A stretch of 64,000 bases of DNA from Parasphingopyxis lamellibrachiae. GTDB lineage: Bacteria; Pseudomonadota; Alphaproteobacteria; Sphingomonadales; Sphingomonadaceae. Positions 1 through 8,283 of the stretch are shown here, piece by piece. Each line of letters begins with the position of its first letter. The stretch's first letter is position 1. The notes under the pieces are model-generated. The model ran no database searches, had not been told where the DNA came from, and worked only from the letters and a program-made list of their open reading frames with translations. The position numbers and the translations under genes were made by a program. The stretch lies in contig NZ_QRDP01000004.1 of assembly GCF_003385775.1 (NCBI RefSeq), positions 310,001-374,000 of the forward strand. Reading direction: 5' to 3'.

Positions 1-3000
1 CGGTATTCGGCGCGCCCGGCCCAGCTCCACCGGTCTCCGCGATAGGTCGCACCGGCGGTGACCGCGGTGAAGTCTTCGGTCAGGACCGGACTGGTGCCAT
101 TGCCGACAAAGCCGCCGCTGGCAACGGGCTGGGCGGGATTGAGCACGGTGTCGGGATCGATACCGCCACCCAGCGTCTTGTTGCCGTCGAGCGAGAAATC
201 CAGCGACCAGTGTTCACTGAGCACGAGCGACTGCGCGAAACCATAGGCGGCAAAAGTTCGCGGGCCATATTCGCTGATGTCCTGCTGGTTGCCGGCAAGC
301 GAGATCCGCGCGCCCGACCAGGGCTGGAGGTCGAAGCCAACTCGCGCTGTGCGCGCATCCACCGTATCGCCATCGGCAATCTCATAGCCGCCGACCAACG
401 TCAGCCAGCTGGTTGCAGCGTATCTGGCGGTAAACTGGTGCCGGGCGGGGAAGTCGACGCTTTCCGCGTCGTCCAGAGCGAATTCGGTCTGGGCGTCCAG
501 GGTGAGTTTGTCGCTGAACAGCCGCTGCGTCGCCCCAAGCTGGAGAAGTGTCGATTCGAGAGTGGAGCCGTCGCTGAGCTGGTCGTTACTGTAAATAATG
601 CCGACGCGGCTATCTGTGTTGTCGCCATGATATTCGAGCAGCGCCTGTCCGGCGATCCTGCGTGCACCGGTCGACAGGAAGTCCTCGTGCCAGCCGCTGG
701 CGGCGAGCGAAAGGGAGCCGCCGAGGCGAACTCTGCCGTCGAAACCAAACTTGCGCGTACCCCGTTCGGCTCCGCTGAGTTGTCCGACGCCGAAATTCTC
801 TTCCTGTTCGCGCGCATAGGCGAGGATATCGAAATCCGAACTGTGATGCTCGGCTTCGACCAGCCAGGCGGTCGCCGTGCCGGGATTGTCCTCGGTTGCA
901 GTGGCACTGGCGCCCGGATCGCTGTCGCTTGCCGCGAATTCTGCCCGCACTTCGGTCGAATCGCTGGGCCTCCAGCGAATGTCCACCGCGGCCATATTGG
1001 TCTCGCGCTGATTGTCGTCATCCCGGATCGCCGTGGCGCCGATTCGCAGCCTTTGGTCGGCGCTGCTCCAAGTGATGCGGGCGCCTGCATTGACGCGGCG
1101 TGCGGCCACACCGTCGACTTCATACTCGACCACGATGAATTGCGGGTTGAGGCTGGAATCGCGGCTGAGGATCGGCTCCCGGAAGCGGACGGTGCCGCTG
1201 AAATAATCGATATCGTAATCGATATGGCGAACCAGAGTCTGGCTCGACACGATAATATTGGAGCGCAGCTTGTCGCGAACCTCAAGGGTGATCCGCTCGC
1301 TGTTGGCAAGCAGTTGTGTGCTGCCGATGGCATAGGGGCCGGTCAGGCCGTTGCCCTGAATCTCGACGCGACGGAAGCGGTGCGGCGTATCCGCCACAAA
1401 GGCCGTGGCCGATACCCGCGCATTGCGAAACTCGGCACGCAGACCATTGAAACTGCGATTGTAGCGCGCAAGCTGGGTTTCGCCGAAATTGGTCTCATAA
1501 TCGCCGAACATCGCATAGAATTGCGGGCGTTCGAGCCTGAGATAGAGACGGCGGACGCTGGCTGCACCGAAGCGGCGCTCGGAGCGATCCGCATAGATGG
1601 TGTAATATTGGTTCGGGTCGATCACACCCTGGAAGCGCGTTTCGTCGCGCTCGGAATCGCTGTCATAGGCCAGGGTCATCAGCCAGCGCCCGGTAACCCG
1701 GCCGCGCGCATAGAGAGCGATCCGGGCGTCGGTATACCAGCTCTCCTCATTGGCACCGATCTCTTCGAGATTGCGGTCGAGATGATTGAAACCGACCGTG
1801 CCAGCGGCGAAACCGACGATGGTCCAGGGTCGGTCGCCCGGTTCCAGCCAGGTTTCTACGCTGTGTTGGCGGGAGACTTCCCCGTCGCGGAAAGGGAAGG
1901 TGATCGCCAGCGTACCGCTAACCGTCGTTGGTTCGAGCTCGATATAGGCAATGCCGTCATCGCCCTCCACGCGCCATGCCGGTGCCGCGTGCTCCAGGCC
2001 CGAAAGTTGTCTCGCCTGCATCGCATCGGCCTCTACCGCCGGGAAATAGGGGGAGGGGACCGAAAAGTCGCCCGTCAGACCATGATGGACGGGCTGGCCG
2101 TCCCGGTCTGTGAGCCGGACCGCAATGATCGGGCGCGATACACCGTCGGCAACCAGTCGCGAACGGTTCGGCAGGAATTCGGCGCGGATCGGCGCATGAC
2201 CGAAATGTACGCTGCGCGTGAGTGTCTCGACGACCGCGCCATTGGTATCCAGGACTTCCGCGACGAGCCGGTTTTCGCGCGGCTCGATCCCGATGCCGCG
2301 CCACTGGCTGATCGCAATGCTGTTCGCAGCATTGGTGCGCACGCCTTCGAACGCGATGGGTGCTGTCGGCGCGCCATTCAGAGACAGGCGCACAGTCTGG
2401 CCGGGCAGATGCTTGATCGCGACGCGGATCACACGGGCGCGCGGATTATGTTCAGGTTCCGGGAAGAGCCATGCGATACCGGGCTGCTGACCGGCAAACC
2501 AGTCGCGCTCGGTTCCCGCTGCATCGGCGTCCGACAAAGGCGCCGGGCGTTCGGCAATGGCCGCTGTTTCCGGCGCCTCGCGAGGCTCGACCGCACGAAC
2601 CACGAAATCGGCGCGGTATAGCCCGCCGCCCTGGCCCTCAACGAAGCGGGAAAAGGCGCGGCCGGCCGATCGCGTGTTGCGCGCGCAATCGACAGCCGCC
2701 CGATCCAGCGGGAGTGTCGATTCGTCCATCTGGACGACATGCAGGCCCGGCACGACGGCTTCGAAATGATAGCGGCCCTCGTCATCTGTGACCGCATAGC
2801 TGCCATCTTCCATTATGACGCGAACACCGGCCACGCCAGCGGCAGTGCGCGGATCGACGCCGCAGCCGCCTTCGGTGATCCGGCCGATGATGGTCATCCG
2901 GCTGGCGATGGTGTCGCGCTGAATGCGGATCGTCGCGTCCGCGATGGCGCTGATATGGCCGTGATCGTCGCGGACCCGGGCGCTGTTGGTGGCGTTCCCG

Positions 3001-4382
3001 GCCGAAGCTTGTGGAAGCACTTCGGTGATATAGGTGAGAACGGCTGACGTTCCGGCGCTCAGGCTTGGAATTGCAACCGCGAAACTGCGGCCGTCAGGCG
3101 CAAGCGTCACACCATTGGCAATGGGTTCGCCATCCAGGCGCAGCGAGTCCAGCCGCAGTCGCAGCTGGGACGGAAGCGTGTCCGTAATCACGAGCGGACG
3201 TGTTGGTCGGCTCGGATCCGTGCTGCCAACGCGAATGCTGAACAAGATCGGGTCGCCCGGCACGGCCATCTGCCGCGATGCCGCTTTTTCGATCTGTAGC
3301 ATGGCCGTAGGGCGATCGAGAGGAATATCGATGCGGATCGACCCCACATCGCCCAGCGTGAAGGATTCTCCGAAAGACCCGGTTACGATGTCATAGGAAT
3401 CGCCGCGGGAATCGACGAAACCCGCCAATTCCTGAGGACTGGCCTGGGAGATGCCGGTATAGGGGGCGGGCGGTTCGACGATCAGCCGGTATCGGCCCGG
3501 CGGTACGGCCGGAAAGAAAAAGTCTCCGGTTGCCGGCGTATAGGCGAAACCGCTGCCATCGGTAATCCTCTGTCCAGTGGTTACCGTCGCCGGAAAACTC
3601 GAAACGCCGTCACCGCCAAAGACCTCGGCAGGCTGGCCCGTCGTCGCATCGACCAGCGTAACCCGTGCGCCATCTACCGGGGCGCCGGTTTCGCTGTCGA
3701 AGACGGTCGAACCGAAATCGTCGAGCACATCGACGGCCAGTTCGCGGAAAGACCGCGAACGGCTGGGGTCGGATGTGGAGATGGTGAGAGCGGAGCCCGG
3801 CACGACCGACAGGATGCAATTATACTGGATGGGTGCGGGCGGAATGGCTGCGGTCAGAATGAGGCCGCCGAATATTCCGGTGTCCGGTCCGGTTTCGGTA
3901 AGGATCATTTCCTCGGCGTCGCCTTCACGTGTTTCTATAATGATTTCATAGGTTTCCAGTACGGCGGGATCGCGATTGCTCGCTGCATGCTCGACCATGA
4001 AGATCAACGGCTCGCCGGCCCGTATCTCCGTTGCGCCACTGATTTCAGCCGGATCGAGCGGCATATCCGCATAGGCTCCGCCCAGACGCGGCGCGGTATA
4101 GGGGGCTACGGCGACGCAGCTTGTCGCAGGCAGAACTGCATATGTTCCGCCCCCATTTCCAGAGCCGAAATGGTACAGGCTGATTTCCGGCGGCAAACCG
4201 CTCGTATCGACGACAATTTCCACGGCGTTGGAGGGTTCACGCACGCGCTCGCCCAGCTCATCCCATTCGGCATAAGCGATATTGCTGATCGTTTGGGCAT
4301 GCGCGACCGTACCCGCCGACGACAAAAGCGCGGCGAACAGTGCAAGAAACATTGCACATATCGAAAGGATCGTATGACGCAT
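1..4382 (-). CDS. Giant exported DUF11/outer-membrane-like protein, C-terminus outside window
   Basis: At least 1460 codons are open from the ATG at 4382 down to the window edge, with no in-frame stop found on reading through; the C-terminus is missing. Residues 1-30 form a signal peptide ending near AHAQ. A short module with the motif I-x-N-x-A-x-A-x-W (I32, N34, W40) is shared with two upstream genes. Next come carboxypeptidase-like/CNA-B-like segments (for example a GVRVIMEDGSYAVTDDEGRYHFEAV-type stretch, here only summarised), a DUF11 repeat (around VITDTLPSQLRLRL), and then a long region rich in alternating beta-strand sequence with phrases such as MFGDYETNFGETQLARYNRS and DYDIDYFSGTVRFREP, resembling outer-membrane barrels. 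It is the last visible gene of a four-gene operon. An outer-membrane anchor or export partner for the smaller DUF11 proteins is an inference; the family role is not established. Confidence 0.85.
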   Translation of the reverse strand, partial: MRHTILSICAMFLALFAALLSSAGTVAHAQTISNIAYAEWDELGERVREPSNAVEIVVDTSGLPPEISLYHFGSGNGGGTYAVLPATSCVAVAPYTAPRLGGAYADMPLDPAEISGATEIRAGEPLIFMVEHAASNRDPAVLETYEIIIETREGDAEEMILTETGPDTGIFGGLILTAAIPPAPIQYNCILSVVPGSALTISTSDPSRSRSFRELAVDVLDDFGSTVFDSETGAPVDGARVTLVDATTGQPAEVFGGDGVSSFPATVTTGQRITDGSGFAYTPATGDFFFPAVPPGRYRLIVEPPAPYTGISQASPQELAGFVDSRGDSYDIVTGSFGESFTLGDVGSIRIDIPLDRPTAMLQIEKAASRQMAVPGDPILFSIRVGSTDPSRPTRPLVITDTLPSQLRLRLDSLRLDGEPIANGVTLAPDGRSFAVAIPSLSAGTSAVLTYITEVLPQASAGNATNSARVRDDHGHISAIADATIRIQRDTIASRMTIIGRITEGGCGVDPRTAAGVAGVRVIMEDGSYAVTDDEGRYHFEAVVPGLHVVQMDESTLPLDRAAVDCARNTRSAGRAFSRFVEGQGGGLYRADFVVRAVEPREAPETAAIAERPAPLSDADAAGTERDWFAGQQPGIAWLFPEPEHNPRARVIRVAIKHLPGQTVRLSLNGAPTAPIAFEGVRTNAANSIAISQWRGIGIEPRENRLVAEVLDTNGAVVETLTRSVHFGHAPIRAEFLPNRSRLVADGVSRPIIAVRLTDRDGQPVHHGLTGDFSVPSPYFPAVEADAMQARQLSGLEHAAPAWRVEGDDGIAYIELEPTTVSGTLAITFPFRDGEVSRQHSVETWLEPGDRPWTIVGFAAGTVGFNHLDRNLEEIGANEESWYTDARIALYARGRVTGRWLMTLAYDSDSERDETRFQGVIDPNQYYTIYADRSERRFGAASVRRLYLRLERPQFYAMFGDYETNFGETQLARYNRSFNGLRAEFRNARVSATAFVADTPHRFRRVEIQGNGLTGPYAIGSTQLLANSERITLEVRDKLRSNIIVSSQTLVRHIDYDIDYFSGTVRFREPILSRDSSLNPQFIVVEYEVDGVAARRVNAGARITWSSADQRLRIGATAIRDDDNQRETNMAAVDIRWRPSDSTEVRAEFAASDSDPGASATATEDNPGTATAWLVEAEHHSSDFDILAYAREQEENFGVGQLSGAERGTRKFGFDGRVRLGGSLSLAASGWHEDFLSTGARRIAGQALLEYHGDNTDSRVGIIYSNDQLSDGSTLESTLLQLGATQRLFSDKLTLDAQTEFALDDAESVDFPARHQFTARYAATSWLTLVGGYEIADGDTVDARTARVGFDLQPWSGARISLAGNQQDISEYGPRTFAAYGFAQSLVLSEHWSLDFSLDGNKTLGGGIDPDTVLNPAQPVASGGFVGNGTSPVLTEDFTAVTAGATYRGDRWSWAGRAEY

Positions 4383-4394
4383 GGTAGCCGAGCG

Positions 4395-4424
4395 ATGGCC
4401 GCCGGATATCCGCCCGGCGGCCAT
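4395..4424 (-). promoter_or_regulatory. Perfect intercistronic hairpin between DUF11 gene and giant gene
   Basis: ATGGCCGCCGG (4395-4405) and CCGGCGGCCAT (4414-4424) are exact reverse complements around an 8-nt loop. On the minus-strand transcript the hairpin starts 11 nt after the stop of the 365-aa gene and ends 12 nt before the ATG of the giant gene, where no clear Shine-Dalgarno sequence is visible. No T-run follows, so it is not a textbook terminator. It may stabilise the upstream mRNA or lower translation of the giant gene (inference). Confidence 0.6.
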
Positions 4425-4435
4425 GCCCATTCCGC

Positions 4436-5533
4436 TTAGTTGATCGTTGCGCGGAAAGTTACGATCTCAGTCGTACCCGCGGCCACGGTGCCGATTGTTG
4501 CGGAAACGGTGCCGGCAGCGAACGAACCGCCCGATGAACCGGCGCTGTTGTCACAGCCGGTCAGCACATCGTCGGCCGTGTTGCCCGGCGTTCCATTGTC
4601 GTCGATTGTCGCGGTGCCGCCGATTACGATTGAGGATGCGACGAAGGTCGTCGTGGCCGGAATCGTATCGGAAATCGCCACACCTGTGGCATCGGCACCG
4701 CCAGAAGCATTGGTTACGGCGATACAATATTCGACCGTGGCTCCCGGAATATTGTAGAATTCCGTGGCTCCCGAGATCGGATAGTTGACGGCAAGCAGAG
4801 TGCTGCCCTTGAGTGCGCTCAGGGCAGCCGCCTGCACAGTGAAATCGTCGTCGTCGAAGGCGATGCCGTCGAAAACGCCGTCGGTATCGGCGAAAACGGT
4901 ATCCACACCGGCTGTGTCGCCGCCGGTCGTTGCCGTGATCGCGGCGCCTACCGCGCCCCCGGTCGTGCCGGCATTGCCTTCACGGGCCGTACCGGTCAGT
5001 TCGACATCCGCCACACTGCCGGTCGCCAGGCCGAGCGCAATGTCGGCAACAACGAAAACACGGCGGGTTTCTCCATTGTCCATTTCGTCGAGAAAGGTGA
5101 CCAGCGTATCACCGGCATCGAAACTGCCATCGCCGTCATCCTCGTAGATGCGAACATTGCTGGCATTGAAGCTGTCGGTGCCGCCATGGGCCGCTGTACC
5201 GCCGACAAGCTGCGATACAGCAAGGGCGATATCCACATATCCATTGGTTTCATTGGTCACGTCGAATGTCGTCACAGCATCGTCCTGGCCGGGCGACACT
5301 GTGGTTGTGGCATTCCCCAACTCCGCGACGATCACGTTGACCGCACGGTCAACCGTGAAGGTATCCGCCGCCGTGATATCGCTCTGGTCCACGCCGCCGA
5401 CCTGATAGTCGACCGTAACAGTGTTGGTGATGCTTGATCCGGCATCGGTCCCTGCTGCGATTGCAGGGTTAGCGGCCAAAGCCACAAACGCTACACTGCT
5501 GACAGAGACGAGATATTTCGTCGTCCTTTTCAT
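4436..5533 (-). CDS. Exported DUF11 repeat protein (365 aa)
   Basis: The start MKRTTKYLVSVSSVAFVALA is a signal peptide with probable cleavage after NPAIAA. The mature protein begins with the I-x-N-x-V-x-V-x-Y module (I35, N37, Y43) also seen in the 333-aa and giant neighbours. It ends with a DUF11-type domain (VAISDTIPATTTFVASS, then a GTVAAGTTEIVTF strand). It is acidic and rich in Thr, Gly, Asp and Ala with no predicted membrane segment after the signal, typical of a secreted or surface beta-sandwich protein. Two cysteines (in VEYCIAV and LTGCDNS) in the C-terminal domain could form a disulfide. It is the third gene of the operon; AAGGCAAAG sits just upstream of the ATG. Function unknown; surface structural or adhesive role is inferred from fold and context. 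Confidence 0.85.
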   Translation of the reverse strand: MKRTTKYLVSVSSVAFVALAANPAIAAGTDAGSSITNTVTVDYQVGGVDQSDITAADTFTVDRAVNVIVAELGNATTTVSPGQDDAVTTFDVTNETNGYVDIALAVSQLVGGTAAHGGTDSFNASNVRIYEDDGDGSFDAGDTLVTFLDEMDNGETRRVFVVADIALGLATGSVADVELTGTAREGNAGTTGGAVGAAITATTGGDTAGVDTVFADTDGVFDGIAFDDDDFTVQAAALSALKGSTLLAVNYPISGATEFYNIPGATVEYCIAVTNASGGADATGVAISDTIPATTTFVASSIVIGGTATIDDNGTPGNTADDVLTGCDNSAGSSGGSFAAGTVSATIGTVAAGTTEIVTFRATIN

Positions 5534-5610
5534 TTTCTTTGCCTTAAATCTGTCATTCCAGTGCCCTTCACCCCCCGGTCCGCTGGCACAATTTGGCGGT
5601 TACAGTGCGG

Positions 5611-6072
5611 CTATCTCACGATGCCGCGAAATTTGAGTTGGCCGGATTCGCCAGCCGGGATCGGCTCGGTCAGCGTCCAGCGAATATGCGTTACGTCCGC
5701 GGCGTGGGCAGGGCGTTCCACGCCGCTTTCCTCAGCGATTCGAAGCTCGGCGAGCGGCCCGAAAACGGTACCTCCATCGACCGAATATACCGCGCCGCTA
5801 TCGATCGCTTCGCCGAAGACAACGGCTTCCGGCATCGGATTGGTGACGACGAAATTTTCCGCCGCTTCCGCTCCGGTGTTCTGATAGGTGAGCACGAAGA
5901 GCAGATTGTCTCCGGGAACGACGCGTGTCGGTTCCTCCAGGGTAACCGTGACGCTGCCATCGGCCTGTTCCGCGCTGCGTTCCACAAACACTTGGCTGTC
6001 GAGCGCGACCTGGTTGCCCAGAACGGCACTCGCCGGCGCGATAAGGGCCAGAAATGCGATAAGAAATTTCAT
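5611..6072 (-). CDS. Small exported DUF11-like protein (153 aa)
   Basis: The short signal peptide MKFLIAFLALIAPASAVLG is followed by one beta-sandwich domain of DUF11 type (PGDNLLFVLTYQNTGAEAAE, then VVTNPMPEAVVF and a closing PAGESGQLKFRGIV strand). It has no membrane helix after the signal and is about one domain long, so it may be a minimal subunit or a capping partner of the larger DUF11 proteins (inference). The gene lies 12 nt downstream of the 333-aa gene and 77 nt upstream of the 365-aa gene on the same strand, supporting co-transcription. It lacks the I-x-N-x-A-x-A N-terminal module found in the other three proteins of the operon. Confidence 0.85.
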   Translation of the reverse strand: MKFLIAFLALIAPASAVLGNQVALDSQVFVERSAEQADGSVTVTLEEPTRVVPGDNLLFVLTYQNTGAEAAENFVVTNPMPEAVVFGEAIDSGAVYSVDGGTVFGPLAELRIAEESGVERPAHAADVTHIRWTLTEPIPAGESGQLKFRGIVR

Positions 6073-6084
6073 GCTCAGTCTCCG

Positions 6085-7086
6085 TCAGTCGATCACGACT
6101 TGAAATTCGATGATGTTGGTGGTGCCGCCGGCCACGGTTCCCAGCGTCACAGCGATGCCGGAGCCGTCGAACGTACCGGCGTCGGCGTCGGCGGTGTCAG
6201 TAAGGCCGGTGCTGTCCAGCGTGATGCTTTCATCGACATAGGTCGTGGCGCCTGGAATGGCGTCAGTGATCACGACATTGTCTATCGAGCCGCTGCCGGT
6301 CGTTTCGGCAGTCAGGCGATAGGTGATGACTGAACCGGGAACCTGCGTAGCGCCGCCGAACGGATCCAGGACGGTTGCCGATTTCGTCAGATCGAGCGTC
6401 GCGTCGACGACCGCATAAAAACCGCTGTCGTTCGCGGTTGCCCCGGTGGACCCGACAACCGCATCGCCGCCGCCTTCGCCCTGACCTGCAAAGACGGTAC
6501 CAGGCGTGCCGCTGCCGGTTGCTGCGGTTCCGGTGAGTTCGACTTCGCTGCGTTCGCCATCGGCAGTGGTCGCAGGGATATCGCCAAGCAGGAATACCGT
6601 GATGCTGGCATCCGGGTCGAGCGTCGGCGGCGTGGCCAACGTATATAGCGTGTCGGTTCCGACATCGTAGACGCCGTTATCGTCGGTATCGATGAATATG
6701 GTGACGGCCGCCGGGTCGAAGTCATCGCTAGCGATATTCGGATCGATGGTCAGCAATACGGGCTCGGGTCCGTTGCCACCATTGGTAACGGTAAATTTCA
6801 GCACCGAATCGAGTTCGCCGGGCCGGACCGGAACGTCGCCAGGATCGGCGGAAGTTACGGCGATATCGAGAATCTCATCGACAATCAGCGATACCGTGTT
6901 GGAATCGACCGTAATCGTTGTGCCGCCATCGTCATAAGAGGCGGTGGCCGTATTTTCGATGGGCGTACCGGCTAGCGTCCCGGCTGCCTGAGCCTGAGAC
7001 GCGAGGGAGGCCGGTGAAAGCGCGGCCAGCAATAGCGGCGCGCGCAGCGCGACAGAATGAAGATGTGTGCGTCGACGAAGCGACAT
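6085..7086 (-). CDS. Exported DUF11 repeat protein (333 aa), first gene of operon
   Basis: The N-terminus MSLRRRTHLHSVALRAPLLL and following Ala-rich stretch form a signal peptide cleaved around AQAAG. The mature protein starts with the I-x-N-x-A-x-A-x-Y module (I43, N45, Y51), followed by Asp/Thr/Gly-rich beta-strand sequence including calcium-binding-like Asp runs (DTDDNGVYDVG), and ends in a DUF11 domain (VVITDAIPGATTYVDES and a GTVAGGTTNIIEF strand) that aligns by eye with the C-terminus of the 365-aa protein. It is the promoter-proximal gene of the operon; the G-run GGGGGG lies 9-15 nt upstream of the ATG. The role is unknown; a paralogue of the 365-aa protein with a likely extracellular location. 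Confidence 0.85.
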   Translation of the reverse strand: MSLRRRTHLHSVALRAPLLLAALSPASLASQAQAAGTLAGTPIENTATASYDDGGTTITVDSNTVSLIVDEILDIAVTSADPGDVPVRPGELDSVLKFTVTNGGNGPEPVLLTIDPNIASDDFDPAAVTIFIDTDDNGVYDVGTDTLYTLATPPTLDPDASITVFLLGDIPATTADGERSEVELTGTAATGSGTPGTVFAGQGEGGGDAVVGSTGATANDSGFYAVVDATLDLTKSATVLDPFGGATQVPGSVITYRLTAETTGSGSIDNVVITDAIPGATTYVDESITLDSTGLTDTADADAGTFDGSGIAVTLGTVAGGTTNIIEFQVVID

Positions 7087-7325
7087 TATTCATACCCCCC
7101 AGAGGAACGAAACGATCAGTTACGGGAGGGTAGATGGCCCATTAACGCTAATAAGGCGTAAAATTTGGCCGGAAAATTCGTAAAAACGCTATTTTTTGTG
7201 GAACTAATCGAGTTTTAGTTCGTTGACTGGGGTCGAAGTTAATAACTTTTATTTCGTTATGGTAAATAAAGAGTAAATATTCCAGCCGGCGCAGCGAAAG
7301 CTGAAAAAGGGCTGTGCTACTTTGC
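7087..7325. promoter_or_regulatory. AT-rich divergent region upstream of DUF11 operon
   Basis: This stretch has visibly lower GC than everything around it, especially 7141-7300, with A/T runs such as ATTTTTTG and TAAATAAAGAG. It holds no convincing gene. It separates the leftward DUF11 operon from the rightward tRNA-Asp promoter and should contain the operon promoter, but no strong -35/-10 pair was assigned. Low GC upstream of a surface-protein operon would suit a nucleoid-protein-silenced promoter (inference). Confidence 0.55.
7201..7221. promoter_or_regulatory. Inverted repeat, possible operator of DUF11 operon
   Basis: GAACTAA (7201-7207) and TTAGTTC (7215-7221) are perfect 7-bp reverse complements separated by 7 bases, about 115 bp upstream of the 333-aa gene. 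Symmetry and spacing suit a dimeric regulator, but no known binding motif was recognised. A chance palindrome in AT-rich DNA is possible. Confidence 0.35.
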
Positions 7326-7354
7326 TTGACAGGGCTGAGCGCCTCGCCTAGTTC
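7326..7354 (+). promoter_or_regulatory. Sigma-70-type promoter of tRNA-Asp
   Basis: A perfect -35 box TTGACA (7326-7331) is followed after 17 bp by TAGTTC (7349-7354), a moderate -10 box. Transcription would begin about 10-13 nt before the tRNA 5' end at 7374, leaving a short leader for RNase P. Confidence 0.6.
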
Positions 7355-7373
7355 GCGCCTCTTCAACGCCTAT

Positions 7374-7438
<65 letters not shown>

Positions 7439-7450
<12 letters not shown>

Positions 7451-7648
7451 TTTTCCAGTTTCCATCCACCGTAAAAGTGGCTTTAGCGGCAGGATCCAGA
7501 CGATCCCTGCCGCGAGATATATGGGCGCTTGGAGTAGGGCGGGAAGGGTGCCGATCGACGCCGATGCGCTGGCGATGATGACGCACCAGACCACGATAAT
7601 CGTAACAATGAGCAACATTCCGAATGGCTTGCGCCAGCTTGGGGTCAT
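7439..7648 (-). CDS. DUF2842 family small membrane protein (69 aa)
   Basis: This short protein starts MTPSWRKPFG and has two hydrophobic helices (about residues 11-33 and 38-56), ending in a charged tail WMETGKWRE. The MTPSWRK opening and two-helix layout are what I recall for the DUF2842 family of alphaproteobacterial inner-membrane proteins of unknown function. A longer in-frame reading begins at 7984, but it overlaps the cyclo-ligase gene in another frame, so the ATG at 7648 is chosen; it overlaps that gene's stop by 4 nt (ATGA), implying translational coupling. Its stop codon and last codons lie inside the 3' end of tRNA-Asp on the other strand. Confidence 0.8.
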
Positions 7649-8211
7649 GACGTCACCTTTATGAATCGATCCGGAGTCGCAATAAAATCGAGCGGTTGGT
7701 CCCAGGGGTCTGCCGGCAGCTGGTCCGCGATCTGGCACTCCCAGGCAAGGCCGATCGCAACAATCGGCCGCTTTTTCCGCGATTTGGCAAGATAGCGGTC
7801 GAAATGGCCCTGTCCCTGTCCGATACGATTGCCGTAACCGTCCGCCGCAACCAGCGGGATCAATATTGTATCGGGCTCGGCCATATCGTTTTCCGGGCTC
7901 GGCTGGCTGATCCCGAAAGGCCCGCGTTCGAGCGGTCCGTCCAGCATTTTGAAGGTCATGTCGGCCGAGCGATCGGTGAACCATGGAAGGGCGATGCTAT
8001 GGCCATTGTCCCGGAAGATGCCGAACATGGGAGCCGGGTCCAGTTCTGACGTCATGGCGGCATAGCCGCCGATCGTACCGGACAGAAGCCGGGCGTCGAC
8101 AAGCCGGCTTTGCACATTCTGTATCGCAACAGTAATTTGAGAAAAATTCAACGATAAAACAAAATCTTGTCTTGCTTTATTAAAACAAGTTCTGAGTTCG
8201 TTTTTGGTCAT
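7645..8211 (-). CDS. 5-formyltetrahydrofolate cyclo-ligase
   Basis: The enzyme converts 5-formyl-THF to 5,10-methenyl-THF using ATP, recycling one-carbon units. Diagnostic motifs are LIPLVAADGYGNRIGQGQGHFDRYL (nucleotide-binding GxGxGxxDRYL core, around residues 118-142), RPIVAIGLAWECQ and the closing LDFIATPDRFI. Length 188 aa fits the family. The N-terminal 30 or so codons are conspicuously AT-rich compared with the rest of the gene, and the usual basic N-terminal helix is represented only by KNELRTCFNKAR. It sits after zapA and the probable 6S RNA, the classical ssrS-fau arrangement of proteobacteria, and is coupled to the DUF2842 gene by a 4-nt overlap. Confidence 0.92.
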   Translation of the reverse strand: MTKNELRTCFNKARQDFVLSLNFSQITVAIQNVQSRLVDARLLSGTIGGYAAMTSELDPAPMFGIFRDNGHSIALPWFTDRSADMTFKMLDGPLERGPFGISQPSPENDMAEPDTILIPLVAADGYGNRIGQGQGHFDRYLAKSRKKRPIVAIGLAWECQIADQLPADPWDQPLDFIATPDRFIKVTS

Positions 8212-8256
8212 GATCTCGCTCGTGCGGGTGGCGGGGCCGCCATGGTCGTTTGCCCG

Positions 8257-8283
8257 AAAATCCTCTGACGCCAGTAACGTCAG
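8257..8283 (-). terminator. Hairpin plus short T-run after 6S RNA region
   Basis: On the minus strand CTGACG-TTACTGG-CGTCAG forms a perfect 6-bp stem with a 7-nt loop (8265-8283), followed by AGGATTTT. It could end a transcript containing the 6S RNA before the cyclo-ligase gene, or simply mark a processing site. The T-run is only four bases long. Confidence 0.4.

Noticed and set aside
210-2621. 803-codon open frame on the plus strand
   Set aside because: It is the exact antisense codon frame of the giant exported protein, whose minus-strand reading has a signal peptide and recognisable domains; the plus reading has no family features.
4395-4424. Hairpin as a rho-independent terminator
   Set aside because: No T-run follows on either strand.
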